In this document: positions 35,567 through 45,697 of the stretch, one piece after another
Layout of the letters: every line of letters starts with the position of its first letter
How positions within the stretch are numbered: position 1 is the first letter of the stretch
Assembly: GCF_000369005.1 (NCBI RefSeq)
Contig: NZ_KB849765.1
Span: 62,001-126,000, forward strand
DNA from: Acinetobacter beijerinckii CIP 110307
Lineage (GTDB): Bacteria; Pseudomonadota; Gammaproteobacteria; Pseudomonadales; Moraxellaceae
DNA length: 64,000 bases
Direction of reading: 5' to 3'
Position numbers and translations under genes: made by a program
Notes under the pieces: model-generated
What the model saw: the letters and a program-made list of their open reading frames with translations, nothing else
The model's database searches: none
What the model was told of the DNA's origin: nothing

Positions 35567-36328
35567 ATGATTATGAATGAACAAGGTCAACAAAATATTA
35601 TCTTATGTATTCCTGGTATCTGGCAAAACCATCAAGCCTTGTTGCATGCTCTTCTTACTCATGACACAGGATATATTTACGCAGGGGTGATTATTAAATC
35701 TTTAACCAGTGATTATTTTGCTGAGATTGAAGAATTTCAAAATGATCCTAAAGTAAGTCATATATTTAGACAGCAGAGTTTGAATCGTTTCTCTGAACAA
35801 GAGTTACAAGAAATTGAACAACATAATATGGTTATTTATGTGATTTGCGAAGCTGGATCAATAGCACTGGTACAACAAGCTTTATTACTGGGTCAGGCTC
35901 TACTCAAAGCAGGTGGCTTAGCGATTAAAATAGAAACATCAGGACTTACTCATCCTCGATCTGATTGGCTAAACTTCGATGCACAGAATCCGATTGATTT
36001 ATATAAAGCATTCATTCCAACTGTTTCAGATCAGGAGCATGTTTATTCTTGTGGCATGCACCAATTCGGCAAAGCTGATGGCTGTATAAATTCAAAAGTA
36101 GAGCATGCATCATTTATTTTGAATCAGTTCTTACTCTATCTTCTTATAGAAAGCCCAACACTTTTAGAGAAACAAACTTTTTCTGCGGAAGAAGGTGGAC
36201 AAATATTAAAACTTTACAGAAAAGAGTCGAGAGACTTCTTTGAAGAAGATTCACTATATTTTAATCAGTTGGGTGTTTGGATGTTGAAACCAACCTTTAG
36301 TTTCAAAAAATTATTTAACTTTAGCTAA
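35567..36328 (+). CDS. DUF4261-like protein
   Basis: 253 residues from ATG 35567 (a second ATG is two codons further); a TTG eleven codons upstream is possible. The order ILCIPGIWQNHQALLHALL ... GQALLKAGGLAIKIETSG ... SCGMHQFGKADGCIN follows the DUF4261 pattern of a gene family with unknown function. No membrane segment. It ends 11 bp before a strong bidirectional terminator shared with acnA. Confidence 0.65.
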   Translation: MIMNEQGQQNIILCIPGIWQNHQALLHALLTHDTGYIYAGVIIKSLTSDYFAEIEEFQNDPKVSHIFRQQSLNRFSEQELQEIEQHNMVIYVICEAGSIALVQQALLLGQALLKAGGLAIKIETSGLTHPRSDWLNFDAQNPIDLYKAFIPTVSDQEHVYSCGMHQFGKADGCINSKVEHASFILNQFLLYLLIESPTLLEKQTFSAEEGGQILKLYRKESRDFFEEDSLYFNQLGVWMLKPTFSFKKLFNFS

Positions 36329-36338
36329 ATTTTTTTTG

Positions 36339-36370
36339 AAAAAGCCCTATAAATTTATAGGGCTTTTTTC
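36339..36370. terminator. Bidirectional terminator between DUF4261-like gene and acnA
   Basis: AAAAAGCCCTATAAA and its complement TTTATAGGGCTTTTTT form a long stem with A and T flanks, between convergent genes. Confidence 0.92.
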
Positions 36371-36373
36371 AAT

Positions 36374-39130
36374 CTAAGCAGCAATTAGATTCCGAAGCAC
36401 ATAATGCAAAATACCGCCTGCTTTGAAATATTCCACCTCATTTAAAGTATCAATACGACACAACACTTTAAATTGGTCATGGTGACCATCTTCTCGAATC
36501 ACACTCACTTCTAAAGTTTGGTGTGGTTGAATATCATCAGATAAGCCATGAATAGAAAGAATTTCACGTCCCGTTAGATTTAAAGTTTGACGAGTTTGTC
36601 CATCAACAAACTGCAATGGCAATACGCCCATACCAACCAAATTCGAACGATGGATACGTTCAAAACTTTCGGCAATCACCGCTTTAATCCCAAGAAGATT
36701 AGTTCCTTTTGCAGCCCAATCACGAGATGAACCTGTACCGTACTCTTTACCCGCAATGATCACTAGAGGGGTTTTATCATGCTGATAACGCATCGATGCA
36801 TCATAAATTGCCAATTTCTCATTGCTTGGGATATAAATCGTATTTCCGCCCTCTTCACCATTGAGCATTTCATTCTTGATACGAATATTAGCAAAGGTAC
36901 CTCGCATCATCACTTCATGATTCCCACGTCTCGAACCATAAGAGTTGAAGTCTTTTGCATCTACGCCCTGCTCTTGCAAATAGCGTCCAGCTGGACTGTC
37001 TTTTTTAATATTTCCAGCAGGAGAAATGTGATCAGTCGTTACTGAATCTCCAAGCACTGCCAAGATACGCGCATGCTCAATATTAGAAATGGCTTGCGGT
37101 GGTTGGTTAATCTCTTCAAAAAAAGGAGGATGACGAATATAGGTCGAGTCATCTTGCCATGCATAGGTTTGACTGTCTGGAATTTGAATCCCTTGCCAAG
37201 TCTCATCTCCATCAAAGACTGCTGCGTATTCTTTATGGAACATCTCCGTATTCACTTTTTGCAGAACTTGATCAATTTCAGCCTGACTCGGCCAAATGTC
37301 TTTTAAGTAAACATCTTCGCCATTACTACCTTGCCCAATCGGCTGAGTGGTCAGATCGGTACGAATATTACCAGTTAAACCATAGGCAACCACCAATGGC
37401 GGAGAAGCAAGCCAATTTGTTTTTACTAAAGGATGGACACGACCTTCAAAGTTTCGGTTACCTGAAAGTACCGAAGCCACATTTAAATCATGGCATTGAA
37501 TTGCTTCTTCAACGGGATCTGGTAAAGGTCCAGAGTTCCCAATACATGTGGTACAGCCATATCCGACAAGATTATAGCCAAGCTGATCCAAATACGGCGT
37601 TAAACCAGCAGCAGCTAAGTAATCTGTGACAACTTTAGAACCGGGTGCCAGTGAGCTTTTTACCCAAGGCTTACGCTGTAGTCCTTTTTCAATTGCTTTC
37701 TTCGCCAATAAACCCGCAGCTAACATAACACTTGGATTTGAGGTATTGGTACATGAAGTAATTGCAGAAATAACGACATCACCATCATTCAAAGGATACG
37801 ATTTTCCATCAATCATACAAGAAGGGTCTTGATGCGGTAAATTTGCATTTTTTGCTTCAACTGCGGTTCCACCACCGCCTTCATTTTCTAAGTTTTCTTT
37901 TGCTTCTTTGGCAGGCTTTAACGTGAGTTCCATCAGCGTATTAAAGGTTTTTGGAACATCTGAAAGTAAAACTCGATCTTGCGGTCGTTTCGGCCCTGCC
38001 AAACTCGCTTGTACCGTACTCATATCGAGACTTAATGTATCAGTAAAAATCGGCTCATCGCCTGCATTTCTCCATAAACCTTGTTCTTTGCTATAAGCTT
38101 CAACCAAGTCAATACGGTCTTGTTGACGACCTGTGAGTCTTAGATATCCAAGTGTGACCTCGTCTATCGGAAAGAAACCACAGGTTGCACCATACTCAGG
38201 CGCCATATTGGCAATCGTCGCTCGGTCAGCTAAAGGCAAGTCAGCTAGACCATCCCCATAAAACTCAACAAATTTACCTACGACACCTTTTTGACGCAGC
38301 ATTTGGGTAATGGTCAAAACTAAATCTGTAGCAGTAATGCCTTCATTCAATTTGCCATTCAATTTAAAACCAATCACTTCTGGAATCAGCATTGAAACAG
38401 GCTGACCTAACATAGCTGCTTCGGCTTCAATACCACCAACACCCCATCCCAAAACACCTAGACCATTAATCATGGTGGTATGGGAGTCTGTTCCAACCAA
38501 AGTATCTGGAAAGGCAAACTCCTCACCGTCATCTTCACCCAACCAAACCGCTTGAGCCAAATACTCTAAATTGACTTGGTGACAAATACCCGTGCCTGGT
38601 GGAACGACGCTGAAATTGTTAAATGCAGATTGCCCCCAACGGAGAAATTGATAACGTTCGCCATTACGTTGCATCTCAATTTCGACATTTTCAGCGAAAG
38701 CGTGTTCATTCGCAAAATGATCCACCATCACCGAATGATCAATCACCAAATCCACAGGAGATAATGGATTTATCAGATTAGCATCACCACCAGCTTTTTC
38801 CATCGCAGCACGCATCGCCGCCAAATCAACAACCGCAGGTACGCCTGTAAAATCTTGCATGAGCACACGCGCAGGACGATATTGTATTTCTTGGTCTGAA
38901 CGTTTGTTTTTTTGCCAATCTACCACCGCCTGAATATGCTCTACTTTTACACTTTTTTGATCTTCAAAACGTAGTAGATTTTCGAGTAAAACCTTTAATG
39001 ATTTAGGCAACCGATCTATATTACCCAGTGTTTTTGATGCTTGTGACAAGCTAAATATTTGATAGGATTTAGAAGCGACAGTTAGTGTTTGTAATGCATT
39101 GAAACTATTGATTTTGCTATATCTGGCCAT
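36374..39130 (-). CDS. acnA: Aconitate hydratase A
   Basis: 918 residues, the length of AcnA. The [4Fe-4S] ligands are the Cys of SAITSCTNTSNPS (about 460) and the two Cys of GYGCTTCIGNSG (about 526-529); the C-terminal swivel domain has VIIAGKEYGTGSSRDWAAKG. It isomerises citrate and isocitrate in the TCA cycle; AcnA-type enzymes are the oxidative-stress-stable form in enterics. Monocistronic, with the shared terminator downstream and a 125-bp gap upstream. Confidence 0.96.
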   Translation of the reverse strand: MARYSKINSFNALQTLTVASKSYQIFSLSQASKTLGNIDRLPKSLKVLLENLLRFEDQKSVKVEHIQAVVDWQKNKRSDQEIQYRPARVLMQDFTGVPAVVDLAAMRAAMEKAGGDANLINPLSPVDLVIDHSVMVDHFANEHAFAENVEIEMQRNGERYQFLRWGQSAFNNFSVVPPGTGICHQVNLEYLAQAVWLGEDDGEEFAFPDTLVGTDSHTTMINGLGVLGWGVGGIEAEAAMLGQPVSMLIPEVIGFKLNGKLNEGITATDLVLTITQMLRQKGVVGKFVEFYGDGLADLPLADRATIANMAPEYGATCGFFPIDEVTLGYLRLTGRQQDRIDLVEAYSKEQGLWRNAGDEPIFTDTLSLDMSTVQASLAGPKRPQDRVLLSDVPKTFNTLMELTLKPAKEAKENLENEGGGGTAVEAKNANLPHQDPSCMIDGKSYPLNDGDVVISAITSCTNTSNPSVMLAAGLLAKKAIEKGLQRKPWVKSSLAPGSKVVTDYLAAAGLTPYLDQLGYNLVGYGCTTCIGNSGPLPDPVEEAIQCHDLNVASVLSGNRNFEGRVHPLVKTNWLASPPLVVAYGLTGNIRTDLTTQPIGQGSNGEDVYLKDIWPSQAEIDQVLQKVNTEMFHKEYAAVFDGDETWQGIQIPDSQTYAWQDDSTYIRHPPFFEEINQPPQAISNIEHARILAVLGDSVTTDHISPAGNIKKDSPAGRYLQEQGVDAKDFNSYGSRRGNHEVMMRGTFANIRIKNEMLNGEEGGNTIYIPSNEKLAIYDASMRYQHDKTPLVIIAGKEYGTGSSRDWAAKGTNLLGIKAVIAESFERIHRSNLVGMGVLPLQFVDGQTRQTLNLTGREILSIHGLSDDIQPHQTLEVSVIREDGHHDQFKVLCRIDTLNEVEYFKAGGILHYVLRNLIAA

Positions 39131-39255
39131 TAGGTTGCCCTCCCAGTGTGGCGAATTTGTTTATTATGAAGTTGTCTATCTAATGTAACCTTGTTTCGAA
39201 AAGGATATGTTCCCTTTTAGTTATCTTATTTGTATAAGATTATTTTCTTATTACT

Positions 39256-40071
39256 CTAAAATTTTAAATCTAATGCAACAAGCGAGTTTTGCCATAGCTG
39301 GTCGGCAAGGGTTTGTTTAGGCAGCCCGACTGTTTGTGCCAAACTTTCCAACACATAAGGCAAATTAACGGGTGTATTTCGAGTGCGATGTTCTGTGAAT
39401 GTTTGACAGCATAGCGGTGTCATATCAGGACAATCTGTTTCAATGACTAAATGTTCAGCCCCAATCGCCTGCACAACTTGATGTAGTTTTTTTGCATTTG
39501 GATTGGTGATTTGTCCAGTTATACCGATTTTAAAACCAAGCTTGATCAAAGCTTTGGCTTCTTCCACGCCTCCACTAAAGGCATGTGCAATACCACCGAA
39601 TTTGAATTTTTGTGCTTTTAAAATGGCAAGGGTTTCTGCATGAGCTTTGCGAATATGCAATAACACAGGTTTTTGATATTGCGTTGCCAATTCAAGTTGC
39701 GTATTAAAATAGTCTTGCTGTTTGGAAAACAATTCAGGTTGCTTATGTTGTTTTAAAAAAGTATCTAAACCAATTTCCCCAACTGCAACGCAATCATATT
39801 GTTGTAAGACTTGTTCGAGCCGCTGTAAATGTGATGAGTGATGCTGCTCGATATAAAACGGGTGTAGCCCTGGCGCGAGATAAGATTGCGGAACATTTTC
39901 CCACGCATTTAATTGTTGATGCGTTTGAATCAATTCGTCAAATCGAGATTCAATAAAACCAATCAAAACTAAAGCATCGACCCCAACTCGTTTTGCTTGC
40001 ATAGCCAGTTGTTGCCGATCGTGATCAAAATCGGCAACGTCAAAATGAGTATGGGTATCAAACAGTTGCAT
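39256..40071 (-). CDS. TatD-family metal-dependent hydrolase
   Basis: 271 residues: metal-binding DTHTHFDV at the start (HxH), VAVGEIGLDTF, PVLLHIRKAH, IAHAFSGG and ETDCPDMTP. These are the TatD/YcfH amidohydrolase-type nuclease signatures. Family members act as DNases or in D-aminoacyl and repair roles; the exact substrate is not clear. Its start codon overlaps the stop of the preceding lipoprotein gene by one base, so they are cotranscribed. Confidence 0.92.
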   Translation of the reverse strand: MQLFDTHTHFDVADFDHDRQQLAMQAKRVGVDALVLIGFIESRFDELIQTHQQLNAWENVPQSYLAPGLHPFYIEQHHSSHLQRLEQVLQQYDCVAVGEIGLDTFLKQHKQPELFSKQQDYFNTQLELATQYQKPVLLHIRKAHAETLAILKAQKFKFGGIAHAFSGGVEEAKALIKLGFKIGITGQITNPNAKKLHQVVQAIGAEHLVIETDCPDMTPLCCQTFTEHRTRNTPVNLPYVLESLAQTVGLPKQTLADQLWQNSLVALDLKF

Positions 40072-40985
40072 TAAGACTTACTTTTATCTGTTGTTGCAAC
40101 AGTAGAGGCAGCAGGACTCTCAACTTTAGGTAAATATTCAGGTTTCAATACACCCTGCAATTGATCAAAGGGAATCACCAAACGTGGTAATCCAACGACA
40201 TACGGTCCAATCTCATATTCAGCATATTGAAGAATTAAGCCCTGCTCACCTAGCAAGAAGTTATCTGTGACTGAAAATGGCCAAGCTTCTTCATATTCCG
40301 CAGCGTTATTGGCTAGTTTAGAATCAACAATCCACTTCTTAAACGCTTCATGCGCGAGCTTATCTAAATTTGCTTTTTGCTTAGGTAATAACAAATCTGT
40401 TAATTGCACTAGCTTTTGATTCTTCAAATCAAAATTGTAATAGCGTTGGGCGGTTGCACCATGTGCACCACCTAAATAACTACTGCTATTTAGTACTACC
40501 GTTGCCAATACACCTTTGGACTGTAATATTTTTGGCTTAACCATCAAACTGATTTGATGACTGCTACTTAAAGCTTTTAGCTCTTCATCAATTTTAATAA
40601 ATGAATTTGCATACAGTTGAGCTTGTGTATCTAAATTTTGTTTTTGTTCATTTGCCTTTACTGCAGATGCAACATCTTTATCCGCATCAACGACTTCTAA
40701 CATTTTGCTTAACTGATCTAAAATTTGCTGATCGAGTAATTGATCAATAAATGGAAAATTCGTTTCTAATCGTTCAACTGAAAATTCTGGGCAGGTATTG
40801 CCTTTACATTCTGGTAAAGTCACTGGCAATTTAATTGTTTCGCCACGTAAAACGGGTTCAGCATCTTGTTGTACAACAGGCGTATCTTGTGGTTTATCTT
40901 CTACATCTTTCGGCTCTGTCTTGGGTTGGCACGCAGCAAGGAGAATGGCGCAGGCAAGAACACTATATTTATAAAATGTTTTCAT
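40071..40985 (-). CDS. RsiV/DUF3298-like lipoprotein
   Basis: 304 residues from ATG 40985 (MKTFYKYSVLACAILLAACQ), which places a lipobox LLAAC at Cys19; an ATG ten codons upstream is less consistent with a signal peptide. The C-terminal domain has the DUF3298 pattern: GGAHGATAQRYYNFDLKN, LTDLL, FLLGEQGLILQYAEYEIGPY. In Bacillus RsiV this fold binds lysozyme; in proteobacteria the role is unknown. Related in layout to the next gene at 41104. Confidence 0.85.
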   Translation of the reverse strand: MKTFYKYSVLACAILLAACQPKTEPKDVEDKPQDTPVVQQDAEPVLRGETIKLPVTLPECKGNTCPEFSVERLETNFPFIDQLLDQQILDQLSKMLEVVDADKDVASAVKANEQKQNLDTQAQLYANSFIKIDEELKALSSSHQISLMVKPKILQSKGVLATVVLNSSSYLGGAHGATAQRYYNFDLKNQKLVQLTDLLLPKQKANLDKLAHEAFKKWIVDSKLANNAAEYEEAWPFSVTDNFLLGEQGLILQYAEYEIGPYVVGLPRLVIPFDQLQGVLKPEYLPKVESPAASTVATTDKSKS

Positions 40986-41103
40986 TGGAAAGTTACAACC
41001 GTTGTTATTACACACTATTTTTAAATGCTATCTAACTTCATGCAAATCCGCTATAAGCACATGCAATTTCTATACGAAACTTAGAAATATAATCTTTAAA
41101 AGC

Positions 41104-41925
41104 TTAAAACATCTTTTGATAAACTTCAGCCTGTAGCATTTGTTTAGTTTGTTCGGTGGTTAAATAAATATCTAACTGTGGTGCATCTTTACTAATTTCA
41201 TTAGCACGGTAATGTAACCCAATGCCTTCCCCATCAAAAAACCAATCGGCTTGCCCCCAATACAATTTTTTAGGAACTTGTTTTTTTACTTCTGATGATT
41301 GTTTTTCGATCCATTGTTGATAATGTGTTTGCACAATATCATTCATAGCATTTTGCTGATTTTTTTGAATCACATCGAGTACGGTTAAATTCTTTTGTAA
41401 TTTACGATCTGCTACGAAAAAATAATAACGATCTTTAACAGCAATATCCTCTTGTTTTGAATCAAGTCCAACTTGCAACAACACATATTGATTACGCTGC
41501 GAGGCAATACGTGTATTTACATGTAATTCATAGGCTTTATTTTTAGAATATTTATCTTGCCATTCATCTGACTTTTTCACATAAGCATTGATGGCTTGCT
41601 GAAGTGTCAAATCCTTATTTTGCTCAATTTGTTGTTGAATAACTTTTGCCTGATTTTTTGCAATCCAAGCATTCAGCCATTCATCTTGAGTTTTAATGGT
41701 TTGAACATCGAGTTCAATACAGTTTTTCTTTTCACAAAAGGGTAAAGCATAATTCGCTTTGGTTTCTTGCATATTTAAATAAGGAAGAACTTCTGCTTGC
41801 TCCATTTTTTCAGTCTGCTGCGCAGTTTTAGAGTCCGTTTCATTCTTTTTAGGATGATCACATGCTGTTAAAGCCATCATTCCAATCATTAAACTGATAG
41901 CAAAAATTGGTTTTACAGTGTTCAT
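41104..41925 (-). CDS. RsiV/DUF3298-like lipoprotein, second copy
   Basis: 273 residues from ATG 41925 (MNTVKPIFAISLMIGMMALT), with AAGGA 8 bases upstream and lipobox LTAC (Cys23). The C-terminal half follows the same order as its neighbour (YYFFVADRKL ... WFFDGEGIGLHYRANEI) but is diverged and lacks the GGAHG motif. Probably an outer-membrane-anchored periplasmic protein; the pair looks like an old duplication. 118 bp separate the two, so joint transcription is possible. Confidence 0.8.
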   Translation of the reverse strand: MNTVKPIFAISLMIGMMALTACDHPKKNETDSKTAQQTEKMEQAEVLPYLNMQETKANYALPFCEKKNCIELDVQTIKTQDEWLNAWIAKNQAKVIQQQIEQNKDLTLQQAINAYVKKSDEWQDKYSKNKAYELHVNTRIASQRNQYVLLQVGLDSKQEDIAVKDRYYFFVADRKLQKNLTVLDVIQKNQQNAMNDIVQTHYQQWIEKQSSEVKKQVPKKLYWGQADWFFDGEGIGLHYRANEISKDAPQLDIYLTTEQTKQMLQAEVYQKMF

Positions 41926-41955
41926 CACATCATCCTTTATTTTCTGATTATTCAA

Positions 41956-41987
41956 TTAAAAACAGCCTCTAATTAGAAGCTGTTTTT
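41956..41987 (-). terminator. Terminator of prfC
   Basis: AAAACAGC...GCTGTTTT stem around TCTAATTAGA, A/T flanked; 8 bp after the prfC stop codon. Confidence 0.88.
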
Positions 41988-41994
41988 GACTATA

Positions 41995-43584
41995 TTAGTG
42001 TTCTCGTGTGTTACGGAACTGAATATCTGGCCAACGCTCTTGCATTAACTGTAAATTTACACGGCTCGGTGCAAGATAAGTTAAATGACCACCACCATCT
42101 ACTGACAATTGATCATGTGCTTTTTTCTTAAATTCATTGAAAATCTTTTCATCATCACAATGAACCCAACGTACGGTATGCACACTCACTGGTTCATAGA
42201 TACAGTCAACTTTATATTCTTCTTTCAAGCGGTAAGCGACCACATCGAACTGTAACACACCGACTGCACCGACAATCAAATCGTTACTAATCTGTGGCAT
42301 AAATACCTGTGTTGCACCTTCTTCAGATAATTCTTTTAAACCTTTTTGCAATTGCTTCGATTTCAAAGGATCACGCAAACGTACACGACGGAACATTTCA
42401 GGCGCAAAGTGAGGAATACCTGTGAAATGTAATTTCTCACCGCTGGTAAAAGTATCACCAATTTGAATCGTACCGTGGTTATGTAAACCAATAATATCGC
42501 CTGGCCAAGCTTCTTCTAGTTGCTCTCGCTCACCTGCAAGGAAAGTCAAAGCATCACTAATACGCACGTCTTTACCAATACGCACGTGATTCATTTTTAG
42601 GCCTTTTTCATATTTACCTGAGCAAATACGCATAAAGGCAATACGGTCACGATGTTTCGGATCCATGTTGGCTTGAATTTTAAAAACAAAACCAGTAAAG
42701 CCCTCTTCGTTGGCATCGACGGTACGTTCTTGAGTCGGATGCGCTTTAGGTTCTGGTGCCCAATTGATAAATGCATCTAGTACGTGATCAACAGCAAAGT
42801 TACCTAATGCTGTACCAAATAAAACCGGCGTTTGCTTACCTTGTAAGAATAACTCACTGTCTAATGGCTCATTCGCCATTTGAACTAACTCAAGCGACTC
42901 TTCAAATGATGCCCAAGCTAACTCGCCGACTTTCTCACGAATATCTGGATAATCGTATCCATCACGGACTTCAATATCGGTAATGGTTGAACCAAAACCC
43001 GCTTTATAGACATACAATTTATTTTCGATGAGGTTATATACACCTGCGAAATCTCGTCCCATGCCTAAAGGCCAAGTGATTGGCACACAGCGAATCTTCA
43101 AGACACTTTCAATTTCATCAAGTAATTCTAAAGGCTCACGGATTTCACGGTCCATTTTGTTTACGAATGAAATGATCGGTGTATCGCGCATACGACACAC
43201 TTCCATTAATTTAATGGTACGTTCTTCAACCCCTTTTGCACCATCGATCACCATCAGTGCAGAGTCAACCGCGGTTAGAGTACGATAAGTATCTTCCGAG
43301 AAGTCTTCATGTCCTGGAGTATCAAGTAAGTTAATGGTGTGCTTTTTATATGGAAACTGCATCACCGACGTGGTAATAGAGATACCACGTTCTTTTTCCA
43401 TTTCCATCCAGTCCGATGTTGCAGCGCGGTCAGACTTACGGCTTTTTACCATACCCGCAACCTGAATGGCTTTACCCCATAACAGCAGTTTTTCTGTCAT
43501 GGTGGTTTTACCCGCATCGGGGTGGGAAATGATCGCAAATGTGCGTCGTTGGGCAACTTGCGCCGCTAATTCATCTTTAAACAT
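41995..43584 (-). CDS. prfC: Peptide chain release factor 3
   Basis: 529 residues. GTPase motifs: G1 SHPDAGKTT near residue 20, G3 [14 protein letters not shown] near 95, G4 NKMD near 150; followed by EF-Tu-like domain II and the RF3 C-terminal domain. RF3 recycles RF1/RF2 from the ribosome after peptide release. Length identical to E. coli PrfC. Confidence 0.97.
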   Translation of the reverse strand: MFKDELAAQVAQRRTFAIISHPDAGKTTMTEKLLLWGKAIQVAGMVKSRKSDRAATSDWMEMEKERGISITTSVMQFPYKKHTINLLDTPGHEDFSEDTYRTLTAVDSALMVIDGAKGVEERTIKLMEVCRMRDTPIISFVNKMDREIREPLELLDEIESVLKIRCVPITWPLGMGRDFAGVYNLIENKLYVYKAGFGSTITDIEVRDGYDYPDIREKVGELAWASFEESLELVQMANEPLDSELFLQGKQTPVLFGTALGNFAVDHVLDAFINWAPEPKAHPTQERTVDANEEGFTGFVFKIQANMDPKHRDRIAFMRICSGKYEKGLKMNHVRIGKDVRISDALTFLAGEREQLEEAWPGDIIGLHNHGTIQIGDTFTSGEKLHFTGIPHFAPEMFRRVRLRDPLKSKQLQKGLKELSEEGATQVFMPQISNDLIVGAVGVLQFDVVAYRLKEEYKVDCIYEPVSVHTVRWVHCDDEKIFNEFKKKAHDQLSVDGGGHLTYLAPSRVNLQLMQERWPDIQFRNTREH

Positions 43585-43826
43585 GAGAAAAATCTACACT
43601 AAATTGTACCCATCTGTATCTGTAAACTAAGGCAAGAATAGATGGCGTACGAAAGAATTTAAAATTGGCGGCAATTGTAGCAGATTTAGAGTTGTATAGG
43701 CATAGCTGATAATCAGTCGCTCAATTGGAATTAAGCCACTATCCAAGCCAATAGAATCACTTTCAACTAACATCAAATAACAGGATCATAATCCCTAAGT
43801 GTTTATAAAATAGATTTACTTCCACA

Positions 43827-44336
43827 TCACTGCTCAGACAAAGTTTTCACCTTATGTTGATTATTGTCTAAAGTTTGCATGGAATCTAAAAGTACTTTTA
43901 ATTTATCTATACTATCTTCAGACATATATTTTTCATCAACTTGAGATGCAATAAGTAATAAATCTTTAATTTTATTTATGTTTTTCGATTTCCTTTCAAT
44001 TAATACCATTGCATAGTCTAAGGCGCTATCTCCATCACCTAAAAGAATACCTTTATTCCACCAATATTTAGCTTGTTCCATTTTATTTAAATTTTTATAA
44101 AAATTAGCAAGATTTAATATTCCAGCAATATCTCCAGATTGAGCTGACTTTTTATACCATTCAAATGCTTTATTTTTATCGACATTTACCCCAACCCCTT
44201 CATCATAAAAGTAGCCAAGAGTGTTAAAAGCGTAAATATCTCCTTTTTTTGCTGATAATTCCATAAGTTGAAATGCTGTTAGAAAATCATTGTTTTCCCA
44301 TGCTTCATTAGCTTGATCAAATAATTCACTATCCAT
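43827..44336 (-). CDS. Sel1-like repeat protein
   Basis: 169 residues, no signal peptide. At least two Sel1-type repeats: AFNTLGYFYDEGVGVNVDKN...AFEWYKKSA and GILNLANFYKNLNK...AKYWWNKG. AGGAAATAAA precedes the ATG. Sel1 proteins are helical adaptors and often sit in effector/immunity clusters. Last gene of a leftward, partly broken accessory patch (43.8-45.3 kb). Confidence 0.78.
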   Translation of the reverse strand: MDSELFDQANEAWENNDFLTAFQLMELSAKKGDIYAFNTLGYFYDEGVGVNVDKNKAFEWYKKSAQSGDIAGILNLANFYKNLNKMEQAKYWWNKGILLGDGDSALDYAMVLIERKSKNINKIKDLLLIASQVDEKYMSEDSIDKLKVLLDSMQTLDNNQHKVKTLSEQ

Positions 44337-44406
44337 TTTATTTCCTAGTTTTTCAAACTATTGTATAGAGTTTATTATATTTTCATAATTGAAAATAATG
44401 GTTTTA

Positions 44407-44657
44407 TTAACTGCTGGCTCCCATTTTCCTCTTTTCATCGATAGAACACACTGATAAATCATCATTACAATTCTTATTTAATCCAATAGCTTTACAGATG
44501 GGATTACATGGATCAATCTCACATGCGAGAAATAGTGGTAGTATTCCTATTGATTTTGGCCAATCTTTTGGTTTTGGCTTGATAATTTTCTTACCAGATG
44601 GATGTTACAGATAACCTCTCTCAAATCTATATCATGTTTTTTACAATTAGTTGACAT
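44407..44657 (-). pseudogene. Cys-rich small gene with a frameshift
   Basis: Reading from ATG 44657 gives MSTNCKKHDIDLREVICNIH; the frame then runs out after 16 more codons, while from about 44600 another frame continues PSGKKIIKPKPKDWPKSIG ... CEIDPCNPICKAIGL and ends at 44407. Joined they make an about 83-residue Cys-rich protein; one base appears lost near 44600. The second part has no start codon of its own. Family not recognised; position suggests a member of an effector/immunity-like cluster. Confidence 0.55.
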
Positions 44658-44720
44658 TAAAACATAAATTATTTAGATTACGCCTAATAACGGCACGATA
44701 TATAAATCTTGCTAAAAAGA

Positions 44721-45119
44721 TCAATCAGACCCTACAATAGTTAGTGTCATAATTTTAGTTAAGCCATATAGATTAAGATTCTTTTTAAAATCTTCTGAAT
44801 AAAGTATTCTTACTTTACAATTTTCTTTCTCTATCTCACAAAATCGGCCATAGATATCTATCCCTTTGAATGCCCCATAAATGAACAAAAAGATAAAGAT
44901 AAATAACAAAAATAAGAATATCCTGATTTTAAAGGAATTAAAATTATCTTTAAAAAACTCAAATAGACTGGAGTATAAAGAGCAAAACAACATCTGAGTC
45001 AATACCAAAAAAAAGAGTGCGTAAAAATTTGTGTAAGAGGTAACTCCTACCTTTAAATAAATTAATAGATCAACTATTAATGCAATTATAAGTAATATTA
45101 CTGTATTTAATCGCAACAT
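44721..45119 (-). CDS. Small membrane protein, unknown function
   Basis: 132 residues from ATG 45119 (MLRLNTVILLIIALIVDLL), with GGAG 6 bases upstream. Three membrane segments (about 5-23, 30-50, 68-88) and a C-terminal polar tail with two Cys (GRFCEIEKENCKV). Its start overlaps the end of the broken frame at 45107. Could be an immunity-type membrane protein; this is only context. Confidence 0.68.
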   Translation of the reverse strand: MLRLNTVILLIIALIVDLLIYLKVGVTSYTNFYALFFLVLTQMLFCSLYSSLFEFFKDNFNSFKIRIFLFLLFIFIFLFIYGAFKGIDIYGRFCEIEKENCKVRILYSEDFKKNLNLYGLTKIMTLTIVGSD

Positions 45120-45320
45120 GTTTTTCTCCAATCATTTTCAACTGAAGTGATACCATACAGATCTTCTAGCATGAATAAATCGCTTGTAATTACCCAACCA
45201 GATAAATCTCCTTTTGCTATCCACATAGTCTCTTTTGCATAAGTATATTGAAATCCTATTGTTAATTTTTCCCGTCAAATATATAAGGATCAATACTTAA
45301 AACTATTATATTCAAAAGTA
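45107..45320 (-). pseudogene. C-terminal remnant of a broken gene
   Basis: The minus strand 45107-45274 reads EKLTIGFQYTYAKETMWIAK ... GITSVENDW and a stop, with no start codon. Just upstream a second frame reads VLSIDPYIFDGK and then stops, as if one frameshift separates them. Together about 65 C-terminal residues of an unknown protein remain. It overlaps the start of the membrane protein gene, so the two were probably an operon. Confidence 0.5.
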
Positions 45321-45697
45321 ATTATTCAGCTATTATAAGTATCAGGTATTTAAAAAACGACTCGAAATTCCCTAGCACCCACTTTAGCAGAGACTTATTT
45401 TTCCACTAATACACCCTATTATTGAATGTATATTAAATACGTAAAAATTACTGATGAATGGATATTAATACTTTTCAAAGCAGCTACAAAGTTCAATTCT
45501 CTATTTTTATTAGCACAAATTAGACTAAAGCGATGGTCAAATAGCAAAACATAAGCACATGATAATAATAATTTCCTCTATTCAAATTCAGGACATCACA
45601 GTCAACCAGAATGACTTTATCTTAAATAATGATTAAATTAGGATAAGTTGCTATTGATGGGCAAATCCAATCTTTTCCGCTGCTATAAGAGTAAAAT
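45321..45697. other. Intergenic region before the decarboxylase-like gene
   Basis: About 375 AT-rich bases. No gene or strong repeat was recognised; the right end should hold the promoter for the rightward gene at 45698. Confidence 0.45.

Noticed and set aside
37159..37629. 156-codon frame opposite acnA
   Set aside because: Shadow of the acnA reading frame; aconitase motifs are continuous on the other strand.
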